Assembly (NCBI GenBank): GCA_947624165.1
Contig: CANQJC010000019.1
Coordinates: forward strand, 1-39,632
DNA: 39,632 nucleotides
Direction: 5' to 3'
DNA from: an uncultured Clostridia bacterium
Lineage (GTDB): Bacteria > Bacillota > Clostridia > UBA1381
This document shows, one piece after another, positions 21,441 through 29,437 of the stretch (its first letter is position 1; each line of letters starts with the position of its first letter). Position numbers and translations under genes: made by a program. The notes under the pieces are model-generated. The model did not search any database, was not told where the DNA came from, and saw only the letters and a list, made by a program, of their open reading frames with translations.

Positions 21441-24400
21441 ATGAAAAAAATAGCGGCTATGATCACGGTACTCTCCCTTGCGGGGACGTTCGTCATTCCG
21501 GCGGCGGCTGAAAGCTCGCCCCTGAGCCTTTACGGCGGCAAGGGCAGTCTTGAGGTCACGGCTGACCCCACGAACACGGACAAGGGAAACGTATTCGCGT
21601 TCGACGGTTTTTCGACAAACAGAGGAGACGACCCGCAAAAGGGCGTGAACCCGTATATCGAGCTTCCGTCGGACTACCTCTACGAAGAGAAAAGCGGCAA
21701 GTACGAAATGAAAAGTGACTGGAGCGTTTCGTTCGACTGGTACGGAATGTCGCAGGGCTTCCGCTACGCGTTCTACACGGGAACGACCGATATGTTCGGC
21801 AAGGGCAGCATGACGGGAATTTACTTCTTCCCCGACAGCGGCTCAACGTCAATAACCGAGGGGCTTATAAACGACGAGAAAAAGTTTACCCAAGGCGGCG
21901 AGTACGTGTCGATAAAGAATGAGTGGCACAACTTTAAGCTCGAATGGAAGAATAAAACGTTCACGATCTACAAGGACGGCGCGGAGTATATAAAGGCTGA
22001 CGGCAAGGATTACGCCTACTCCGACGCGAAAGCACCCGTGACGCGTATCGGCTACACGCCGTATCAGACCGACCCCGGCGTTTACGCGTATGTGGACAAC
22101 ATCGTCGTGACGGCCGGCGGCAAGGAGCTTTTAAACGATACCGCAGACGGCGAGTACACGGAGATAGGCGACGTACCGCCCGATCCCGAACCGCTGACTA
22201 TCCACACGGACGTGTCGAACGGCAGCGAGACGCAGAAGCTTATCGAGGAGCGTCCCGATATGCAGCGCAGGATGGAAACGCTCGACAGAGGTCTTGTAGC
22301 CGTGTCGGCTGAAACGTACGGCTTCATCTCGTGGCGGTGGCTCGGCACGGAGAGCGCGGACACGAGGTATAACCTCTACAAAAACGGCGTAAAGCTCAAT
22401 TCCGAGCCGATGAACAAGACGAATTACGTTGACTGCGACGCGAAGACGGGCGACGCTTATTCTGTCGCTCCCGTAATAAACGGCGCGGAGGGCGAAAAGT
22501 GCGACGAGGTGAAGCTGCTCGACAAGGACTATATCGGCTTTAAGCTCGACGTTCCCGAGGGCGGCAAGGTCAGAATAAACCCCGAGACCGAGGAGGAATA
22601 TTTCTATATCGCGAACGACGCGTCGACCGCCGACCTTGACGGCGACGGAGAGCTTGAAATTATCCTCAAATGGGATCCGTCCAACTCTCGCGACAGCTCG
22701 CACACGGGTGCGACGGGCAACACGCTTTTCGACGCGTACAAGCTCGACGGCACGAAGCTGTGGAGAATTGATTTAGGTATAAATGTCCGCAGCGGCGCGC
22801 ACGACACGCAGTTCTTATGCGCGGACTTCAACAACGACGGCAAAGCCGAAGTCGCTATGCGTACCGCCGACGGCACCGTCGCGGGCGACGGCAAGGTCAT
22901 CGGCGACCCGAAAAAGGACTGGAGAAACGACATAGGCAAAAACCTCGACGGACCGCTCTACCTCACCGTATTCGACGGAGAGACGGGCGCAGTCATAGAC
23001 ACGACCGATTACTACCCGCAGACGACGGGCGAGCGCGACGGCGTTAAGTGGGACGTAAGCTCGTGGGGCGACGACTGGGGCAACCGCTCCGAGCGTTACA
23101 ACGCGTGCGTATTCTATGAAAACGGCGACACTCCGTCGATGATGTTCGCGAGAGGATATTACGACAAGACGGTTCTTGCGGCGTACTCAATGGTTGATAA
23201 TAAAATAGTAAACGACTGGATATTCGACACCGACTTTATGACGAAGGAGGAATCGCTCCCCTACCGCGGCAAGGGCAATCACTCGCTTTGCGTCGGCGAC
23301 GTTGACTACGACGGCAAGGACGAGATAATCTACGGCTCCACGACTTACGACGACGACGGAAAGCCGATGTACTCAAACGTAGATTTGGCGCACGGCGACG
23401 CGCAGCACATGGGCGACCTCGTTCCGTCGCGCCCCGGACTTGAGATATTCTCGGTACACGAGAGCGGCAAGTACGGTCATCAGATGAAGGACGCGCGCAC
23501 GGGCGAGATTTTATGGTCGTCGCCGAAAACAAGTCTCGACGTTGGACGCGGCGGCAGCGACGACATCGACCCGACGCATCCCGGCGCGGAAAGCTGGTCG
23601 TCGATAGGACTTCTGATCGCGTCGGACGGAAGCATTATAACAGATCATTACAGCATACCCGCGAACTTCTTCGCGTGGTGGGACGGCGACCTCGGACGCG
23701 AGGTCCTCGACGGAATAAACATTTCCAAGTACAACCCGTACACGTATAAGGTAGAGGAAATATTCTCGGCGACGGAGTGCCACTCGAACAACTCCGCGAA
23801 GTCGAACCCGACGCTTGCGGCTGACATTCTCGGCGACTGGCGCGAGGAGGTAATATACCCGACTATCGACAATTCGGAGCTTCGCATTTACACGACGACG
23901 ATACCGACGAGCTACAAGCTCCCGACGCTCATGTCGGACAATCAGTACCGCGACGCGGCAGCCGTTCAGAACGTCGGTTACAACCAGCCGACGCACGTTG
24001 ACTACTGCCTCGGCTACGACACGGAAACGATACCCGTTCCGCAGATTTACACCGTTGACGAGAACGGAAACAAGATAACGAACCCCGACCTTGCGAAGAA
24101 GGAGTGGAACATCGCCGACCTTTACGAGGGCGACGTTACACAGCTTGCGGCGGACGAGCCGAAGGCACTCATAAACGGCGCGCCGTATTACATCGACGGC
24201 GGCGACAACGAGCTTGCGCCGTACATCACAAACGAAAGAACGATGGTTCCCATGCGCTTTATATCGGAGGCGTTCGGCGCGTATGTGTCGTGGGACGCGG
24301 ACGCGCGGCAGGTAACGGTGCAAAGTCCCGAAGCGGACGTTGTAATGACGATAGGCAGCACCGATTACACCGTTGACGGCGCGGCAAAGACAATGGACGC

Positions 24401-25013
24401 TGCGCCCGAAATCACGAGCGACAGGACGTTCGTTCCGCTCCGAGCCGTATCGGAAGCGTTAAACAAAAAGGTCGAATGGTACGGCGAGACGGGCGTTATC
24501 ACCGTAAGCGATATTGAAACGGCAGTCGACGACAAGGCGGTTCTCGAAACGCTCAAGACCGCGAGGGCGATGCAGCCGGCAAGCGGCAGGGCGTACACGA
24601 ACGGCGAAAAGATGACCGGCACGCAGTCGACCGCTTTGGAGGTATACGCGAGCGAGGGCGACGGCAAGGCGGCATGCGATTTCGATTACAGCACAGCATG
24701 GAAGTCGAACGGCAAGGGCATAATCATGATGCACACCGACAAATGGCCCATAAGCGCGGTGATCGTGAAATTCGCGGACAACAAAAAGCACCCGTTCAAG
24801 GTTTCGACGCGGCAGGACATTCCCGAAGCGGACGTTAAGGACATCACAAACCGCGACGGCTGGGAGGTCGTGATAGATTCGTCAAGCGACGGCAGCACCG
24901 ACGCGCAGACGTTCATCTTCCCCGTACCGAAGTACACAAACTCGATAAAGCTTCAGCTCCTCGACGACGAGCCGTGTGAGATAACCGAGCTTGCGGCTCT
25001 GGGAGTTCAATAA
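21441..25013 (+). CDS. secreted rhamnogalacturonan lyase (PL11) with copper-amine-oxidase-N-like and discoidin-like domains
   Basis: The 1190-residue exoenzyme starts with a signal peptide (MKKIAAMI...IPAAAES). A beta-sandwich of about 200 residues resembles LamG-type modules, with WHNFKLEWKNKTFTIYKDG. The PL11 core (about 278-890) begins with LDRGLVAVSAETYGFISWRWLG and the PL11-typical YNLYKNG segment. It continues through Asp-rich propeller blades such as ANDASTADLDGDGELEIILKWDPSN, CADFNNDGKAEVAMRTADG and GDVDYDGKDEIIYGS, which bind calcium in this family. A copper-amine-oxidase-N-like module (about 905-1030, RTMVPMRFISEAFGAYVSWD and RTFVPLRAVSEALNKKVEW) and a discoidin/CBM32-like C-terminal domain follow. 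It should cut the rhamnose-galacturonate backbone by beta-elimination. The ATG at 21441 sits seven bases after AGGAGGG. Confidence 0.92.
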   Translation: MKKIAAMITVLSLAGTFVIPAAAESSPLSLYGGKGSLEVTADPTNTDKGNVFAFDGFSTNRGDDPQKGVNPYIELPSDYLYEEKSGKYEMKSDWSVSFDWYGMSQGFRYAFYTGTTDMFGKGSMTGIYFFPDSGSTSITEGLINDEKKFTQGGEYVSIKNEWHNFKLEWKNKTFTIYKDGAEYIKADGKDYAYSDAKAPVTRIGYTPYQTDPGVYAYVDNIVVTAGGKELLNDTADGEYTEIGDVPPDPEPLTIHTDVSNGSETQKLIEERPDMQRRMETLDRGLVAVSAETYGFISWRWLGTESADTRYNLYKNGVKLNSEPMNKTNYVDCDAKTGDAYSVAPVINGAEGEKCDEVKLLDKDYIGFKLDVPEGGKVRINPETEEEYFYIANDASTADLDGDGELEIILKWDPSNSRDSSHTGATGNTLFDAYKLDGTKLWRIDLGINVRSGAHDTQFLCADFNNDGKAEVAMRTADGTVAGDGKVIGDPKKDWRNDIGKNLDGPLYLTVFDGETGAVIDTTDYYPQTTGERDGVKWDVSSWGDDWGNRSERYNACVFYENGDTPSMMFARGYYDKTVLAAYSMVDNKIVNDWIFDTDFMTKEESLPYRGKGNHSLCVGDVDYDGKDEIIYGSTTYDDDGKPMYSNVDLAHGDAQHMGDLVPSRPGLEIFSVHESGKYGHQMKDARTGEILWSSPKTSLDVGRGGSDDIDPTHPGAESWSSIGLLIASDGSIITDHYSIPANFFAWWDGDLGREVLDGINISKYNPYTYKVEEIFSATECHSNNSAKSNPTLAADILGDWREEVIYPTIDNSELRIYTTTIPTSYKLPTLMSDNQYRDAAAVQNVGYNQPTHVDYCLGYDTETIPVPQIYTVDENGNKITNPDLAKKEWNIADLYEGDVTQLAADEPKALINGAPYYIDGGDNELAPYITNERTMVPMRFISEAFGAYVSWDADARQVTVQSPEADVVMTIGSTDYTVDGAAKTMDAAPEITSDRTFVPLRAVSEALNKKVEWYGETGVITVSDIETAVDDKAVLETLKTARAMQPASGRAYTNGEKMTGTQSTALEVYASEGDGKAACDFDYSTAWKSNGKGIIMMHTDKWPISAVIVKFADNKKHPFKVSTRQDIPEADVKDITNRDGWEVVIDSSSDGSTDAQTFIFPVPKYTNSIKLQLLDDEPCEITELAALGVQ

Positions 25014-25036
25014 AATAAGGATAAACTGTCGCACTC

Positions 25037-25096
25037 GCCGTTAACAGCGGCGGGGTAAGACGGCGGCGCGGGTGCAATTCCCGCAACAAATCACCA
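25037..25096 (+). pseudogene. decayed tRNA-Glu copy (3' half)
   Basis: The T-arm GCGGG-TGCAATT-CCCGC and the ending TCACCA match tRNA-Glu at 21214-21288, as do GC-GTTAA and the CGGC blocks upstream. The anticodon arm and 5' acceptor strand are destroyed and the 3' acceptor has one extra base, so it cannot fold as a tRNA. The terminator behind it shares the CCCGTATGAAT stem with the intact gene, which supports common origin rather than chance. Confidence 0.7.
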
Positions 25097-25098
25097 AG

Positions 25099-25130
25099 CC
25101 CGTATGAATGAATTCATTCATACGGGTTTT
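25099..25130 (+). terminator. terminator behind the lyase and tRNA relic
   Basis: A perfect 28-bp palindrome with arms CCCGTATGAATGAA and TTCATTCATACGGG, followed by TTTT. It is a longer version of the tRNA-Glu terminator and probably now ends the lyase transcript. Confidence 0.8.
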
Positions 25131-25259
25131 GATTTGTGATAAAATGATTTTAATACATGGGTTTGATTTGCAAAAAAAGGATTTCATGCGGATTTTGATT
25201 CATGTAAAAATGTTTGATACGTGATTTTGATTTGCGATAAAAAAGGATTTCATGCGGAG
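25128..25259 (+). repeat. four degenerate tandem repeats of 32-34 bp
   Basis: Units start at 25128, 25162, 25194 and 25226, each with TTTGATT. Units 2 and 4 are nearly identical and share TTTGATTTGC, an A-run, and GGATTTCATGCGGA. Units 1 and 3 are diverged (ATACATG and ATACGTG replace TTCATGC). The stretch is non-coding and lies between two convergent genes; there are no spacers, so it is not a CRISPR. Confidence 0.75.
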
Positions 25260-25280
25260 GTTATTTGTGTAAACGGGAGC

Positions 25281-25312
25281 AAAAAAAACACACCCCGAAG
25301 GGTGTGTTTTTT
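25281..25312. terminator. bidirectional terminator
   Basis: ACACACCC / GGGTGTGT stem with loop CGAA, flanked by A8 and T6 runs, between the lyase side and the convergent esterase gene. Confidence 0.9.
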
Positions 25313-25319
25313 GTTTATA

Positions 25320-28300
25320 TTATTCGCCGTCCAACTCCGGCATTTTGCCTATACCTACCGTGATTTCATCACTCTTGCCGTCGGTGAATGTGTAGGTGTG
25401 GTCTTCCTTACCTGCAACCACATCCGCGCCCCAAATCGTCTTGATGTTCTGAGCAACCACAGCCGCCCAGCAGTTAGCCGCGTTATATGTTGAGTGCAGT
25501 CTGTCATCTACGTTGTATATCTTCGACAATTCGTTCAACTGTTCACCCGATGCTTCCGAATCTCCGTCTTTACCGTAATCTGCGCCGTACTTGTCATTGA
25601 GGAACTTATAGCTGATAGCCGCAAGGTCGATGTAGTCTACGTCCTCGGTATACTTCGGATTTGCAACCATCTGCTCGCCTTCACTGATCTGCTCGCTCAT
25701 ATATTCGTCGGCAACAGCCTTCATGTTACCCGACCAAGCTACGCTTGAGCCGTAGTCATGCTGTGAAGCGTTCGGCGAAACAAGGATTATCTTCATGCCG
25801 ATTTCAAGAGCTTCGTCGACCATACCTCTTACAGCCGTCTTCATGTCATCGACCGTTACATAAGTCTTGTCGTTATATCCGCTTTCGAGTACGAGATAAT
25901 CGCCTTCCTTCGCGCTCTCTCTTATCTGCGTGAACGCGCTGCTGTAAAGTCCGGGAGCCGTTACGCCTGAGTTCGCAAGGTCAACGACCTCTATGCTGTC
26001 CGTGATGTAGTCCTGAAGAACCTGACCCCAACCTGTCTGATAGAGGTTGTTTGTCGGGCTGCCGCCGTTGTAATAGATACATACGAGCGAATCGCCCAAT
26101 GTGAACATCTTCGGAACTCTCGTCACGCTTGCGGGAACCTTCGATATCGTAACGTTCGCGGTCACGCCCTTATCGTCGTAGGTCTTCATCGTCGCATAGC
26201 CCTCCTTGACAACGATGTCGTTGGCTGTGTACGAATTGACCGTCGCGCCGTTCTGGAGTATGTTGTTAACAAGTATCTGCTCGTTTGCATAGATATCGCC
26301 GCGGTCACCCGAAGCACCCGTGATTTCGAACTTATACGTTCCTGCGGGTATCGCGATCGTGTCGCCTACCGAATAACCCACCGTGCCGTTACCCTTTACC
26401 TTTGTATTATAAATCACGCCTACTTCAACCTTATCCGCGCCCGTAGCGTCGAACTTGTTATCTGTAAGCTCGGAGAGCTTCTTCTGTGAAACTACCGCGC
26501 CGTCCTTGGAAGCCGTTACGAGATAATCGTCAGCCGCAACAAGATCGGAAACGTCTATAACCGTGTTCGCGTCCGCAGGAGTGATCTCCTTGTCAAACTT
26601 ACCTACGATAACGGGGATCTCGGCGGTCGAAACAGCCGTACCGTTTGTTACGGTAACCGTTATCTTGGCTTCGCCCTCCGCTTTGACTGAGAGCGCGCCC
26701 GTAGCGGAGTCGATTTCCGCAACGGTCGAATCGTCTATCGACCATACGGGAGTTACCAAATCATTGATATCGTCTCCGTTGCTGTCCACAGCGGAAAGTA
26801 CCTTGTATTCTCCCGTCGCGTCCGTCTTGTCGAATGCGCGCGGACCGTCCGTCGTTAGGTCAAGCTCCTGGAAGTCGTCTATCGTGATTTCGATGCTTGC
26901 CGTCTTACCCGTCGTATCACCCGTAGCGGTAATGACATACTTTCCGGGCTTCGCAGCGTCCGTAACGGAAAGCTTTCCGTTATTGTCTATCGACATACCC
27001 TCGGCGGGAGGTTCGGTCTCCGTCGGTTTAACGGGCTTCAAGCCGTCTACCTTATCCCAGATGAATATTCTCTGATTCGTCTTTGTTGTCATATCGATAA
27101 CGTCGTCCTTCGCAAACTCCGTTATCGAGTCGATCTTCTTAAGCACGCCCGCGCTCGTGTATGTCGCAAGAATGCGAACGCAGGGTTCGGGAGCCGTGTA
27201 CTGCTTCGCGCCGATTATCGTCCATGTGAAGCCGGCGTCGTTTGAAACGACCTCGGATTTTGTATACTGCTTTTCAATCGTTTTTCCGCCGACCTTTGCG
27301 AAATCATCATCGCCGGCAAGAACCATGCTCATCGGGTCGGGTTTTATTGCCGAAACCTCATAAACCGTCATGAACACGCTCTCTCTGTAACAACCGCAGT
27401 AAAGCGTCGTCATCTTCTTTACTTCGTCGACCGTTAAGGGAAGAACGCCCATCGTCATATTGTTATATGTAACGGTTACCTGATTTGTGGCTTTGTTGAC
27501 CGTGAAGTCAACCGTCACATCGCTCGTGATGGCACCTGTCGGAGGAACAACTTCGACTTTGTTTACAACGTCCGTTTCGTTATAGCCGTCCGTCATAGCT
27601 GCATTTGAGCCCTGCCAGCCGGTGAACGCTTCGATACCCGCCGTCTTTGACGACCGCAGACCGAACAGGACCGTACCGTCTTCGTCCTTGATCGCCATGT
27701 GAGTAACATCGTTTGCTCTGCTCGCAAACTGGCTCTTTACTCTTAAGCGAACCGTGACCGCGCTCATGTCTTCGGGGAACGTGATACCGTCGCCGAGCGT
27801 GGCGGTCATGCTTCTGTGTTTCGCATCGCCGTTGTCGGGGTTACTCAAGGAGCCTTTTCCGTCTGTCCAGTTGCCCTCGTAATAGAGGTAATCCTCATGG
27901 TCGGCGTCAAGAACGGCCTTATCGGTCAATTCATAATTCTGAATACCGAGAGTGAACGTTCCCGTCTTTGTCGTGTAGCCCTTCTTTTCTATCGTATACT
28001 TATAATCTGTGTTATTGGGGATATCCGCGATCGTCGCATTGCCGTCAGCGTCCGTCCATACCGACGGCAGCGGATCGTCGTCGCCGCTCTGGAGCGTTAT
28101 TTTCGCGTAAGGATTTGACTTTACTTCAACCGTTGAAACAACAGAACCCTCGGAGTATACGGCGGTATATGTTTTGTCCGTATTTCCGGCAACAAATTCC
28201 GTTACAGCCGTACCCGATGTGTCGGTACCTTCCACCCACTTTTCAAAGTGCATGCCGGGTACGCTGGGGGGATTGGGAGCTTCAAGCTTCGTTCCCTCGA

Positions 28301-29153
28301 GAACTGAATCATAATGCTGCAAATCAGCACTCTCATAGCCTACAAATGAAACCTTTCCCGCAGCGGGAAGCACATCGTCTTCATAATATTTCAGGTTTGC
28401 GATACGCGACTGGTAGTATCCGTAGTTTACTACCCCCGTGTAAATGCCCGTTATGGGAGCTTCATCGGTCACTGTACCTGCCGCACCCTGTATACCGTCT
28501 TTGTAGATTATGTATTTCTTGTTGTCAAGGTCATGTACCATTACGAGCTTTGCGGAAACCACTTCATTTGCCGTCTTGGTAGTCGTCATCTGCACGCTGC
28601 CGACTTTTGCGAGCTTATCGCCCGTACCGCTTGTAAATCCAAAGCCCATATCGCCTGTTGCCGTGCCGCCCGTAGTAAGAACCGACGCGTCAAATTCATA
28701 AATATGTACTCCGCTTGCCGAAGGCGTTAAGTCGTCAACGTTTGCGGGAATAAACGACAACGCCGCGTCCGAAGGCGAGTTGCCGACGGCAGTAAGGTAA
28801 AGATATCCGTCCTCCTTGTTAACGCCCGCCGACGTTTGTCTATTACCCTGCGTCTCCGCGGGACTGCCGGATACCACATAGCAGAAATGCTGATATCCCC
28901 AGCCGTCAAGCGCGGGAACAGCAGCTGTTGTCTCCGTGCCGGAGCCGAAATCCACAACGTCGGGTTTGCGCGCGTCTTCGGGTTTTCCGTCAGCCGCTTT
29001 TGTCGTTACGTCACCCGTTTTTGTAACGCTCGTCAGGTCAAGCGCGTACTTTTGCGTCTTTTCCGCGCTCGCCGGTACAGCCAGTGCCGTAAACGCCGAC
29101 GCCGTCATCGCAAGCGAAATCACAAACGACAACAATCTCTTTGTTTTTTTCAT
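25320..29153 (-). CDS. giant secreted multidomain SGNH esterase (rhamnogalacturonan-acetylesterase-like)
   Basis: The 1277-residue exoprotein has a signal peptide (MKKTKRLLSFVISLAMTASAFTALAVPASA). Two LamG-like sandwich regions (about 30-230 and 400-610) surround an InlB-type repeat (about 250-330, FVGYESADLQHYDSV...FEKWVEGT...YTAVYSEG) and a carboxypeptidase-regulatory-like segment. Two bacterial Ig-like segments (about 720-870) and a carbohydrate-binding-like region follow. The C-terminal SGNH domain (about 1010-1277) shows TLGDSLVC (nucleophile Ser), ESGYND (Asn) and VDDRLHSTYNA (Asp/His). The CE12 rhamnogalacturonan acetylesterase family is the nearest I recognise. It lies convergent to the PL11 lyase and could deacetylate its substrate. 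GGGAG precedes the chosen ATG; no cell-wall anchor was seen. Domain limits are approximate. Confidence 0.82.
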   Translation of the reverse strand: MKKTKRLLSFVISLAMTASAFTALAVPASAEKTQKYALDLTSVTKTGDVTTKAADGKPEDARKPDVVDFGSGTETTAAVPALDGWGYQHFCYVVSGSPAETQGNRQTSAGVNKEDGYLYLTAVGNSPSDAALSFIPANVDDLTPSASGVHIYEFDASVLTTGGTATGDMGFGFTSGTGDKLAKVGSVQMTTTKTANEVVSAKLVMVHDLDNKKYIIYKDGIQGAAGTVTDEAPITGIYTGVVNYGYYQSRIANLKYYEDDVLPAAGKVSFVGYESADLQHYDSVLEGTKLEAPNPPSVPGMHFEKWVEGTDTSGTAVTEFVAGNTDKTYTAVYSEGSVVSTVEVKSNPYAKITLQSGDDDPLPSVWTDADGNATIADIPNNTDYKYTIEKKGYTTKTGTFTLGIQNYELTDKAVLDADHEDYLYYEGNWTDGKGSLSNPDNGDAKHRSMTATLGDGITFPEDMSAVTVRLRVKSQFASRANDVTHMAIKDEDGTVLFGLRSSKTAGIEAFTGWQGSNAAMTDGYNETDVVNKVEVVPPTGAITSDVTVDFTVNKATNQVTVTYNNMTMGVLPLTVDEVKKMTTLYCGCYRESVFMTVYEVSAIKPDPMSMVLAGDDDFAKVGGKTIEKQYTKSEVVSNDAGFTWTIIGAKQYTAPEPCVRILATYTSAGVLKKIDSITEFAKDDVIDMTTKTNQRIFIWDKVDGLKPVKPTETEPPAEGMSIDNNGKLSVTDAAKPGKYVITATGDTTGKTASIEITIDDFQELDLTTDGPRAFDKTDATGEYKVLSAVDSNGDDINDLVTPVWSIDDSTVAEIDSATGALSVKAEGEAKITVTVTNGTAVSTAEIPVIVGKFDKEITPADANTVIDVSDLVAADDYLVTASKDGAVVSQKKLSELTDNKFDATGADKVEVGVIYNTKVKGNGTVGYSVGDTIAIPAGTYKFEITGASGDRGDIYANEQILVNNILQNGATVNSYTANDIVVKEGYATMKTYDDKGVTANVTISKVPASVTRVPKMFTLGDSLVCIYYNGGSPTNNLYQTGWGQVLQDYITDSIEVVDLANSGVTAPGLYSSAFTQIRESAKEGDYLVLESGYNDKTYVTVDDMKTAVRGMVDEALEIGMKIILVSPNASQHDYGSSVAWSGNMKAVADEYMSEQISEGEQMVANPKYTEDVDYIDLAAISYKFLNDKYGADYGKDGDSEASGEQLNELSKIYNVDDRLHSTYNAANCWAAVVAQNIKTIWGADVVAGKEDHTYTFTDGKSDEITVGIGKMPELDGE

Positions 29154-29215
29154 AATTCTCCCTCTCTCTCTTTTTTTGATGAACTTTATGAATTTGTTCA
29201 CAATATACTGACTGT

Positions 29216-29244
29216 ATTATACAACAAATTTGTCAATATTGCAA
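29216..29244 (-). promoter_or_regulatory. promoter of the giant esterase gene
   Basis: TTGCAA, 17 nt, TATAAT on the minus strand. A TTGACA lies inside the spacer but is only nine bases from the -10. Confidence 0.75.
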
Positions 29245-29383
29245 TAGTAAAAACAGTTTTTTTGCGTCGGTTTTTTATAATTCGAAAATCATGCGCGTCA
29301 TCGGTATCCTCGGTCTATGGCGGCGGTCCCGCAGCCTCCCGTGAGGGCGGCGTTCATTAACGTGTAAAAAACCGTTTCGCCTA

Positions 29384-29412
29384 TTGCATTTTCTTTTTTT
29401 CGGGTATATAAT
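29384..29412 (+). promoter_or_regulatory. promoter of fbp
   Basis: TTGCAT, 17 nt, TATAAT, 25 bases before the start codon. The stretch between 29245 and 29383 shows nothing else recognisable. Confidence 0.75.
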
Positions 29413-29437
29413 TATACTATCGAAAGGGGGAAATCCG

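Noticed and set aside
23511-24323. 270-codon frame antisense to the lyase gene
   Set aside because: It is a shadow frame with no ribosome binding site and an Arg/Val-rich low-information sequence.
25037-25096. Second functional tRNA-Glu
   Set aside because: The anticodon stem and 5' acceptor strand cannot be formed and the T-loop TGCAATT is abnormal.
25128-25259. Possible CRISPR array
   Set aside because: Repeats are head to tail without unique spacers, are poorly conserved, and no cas gene is present.
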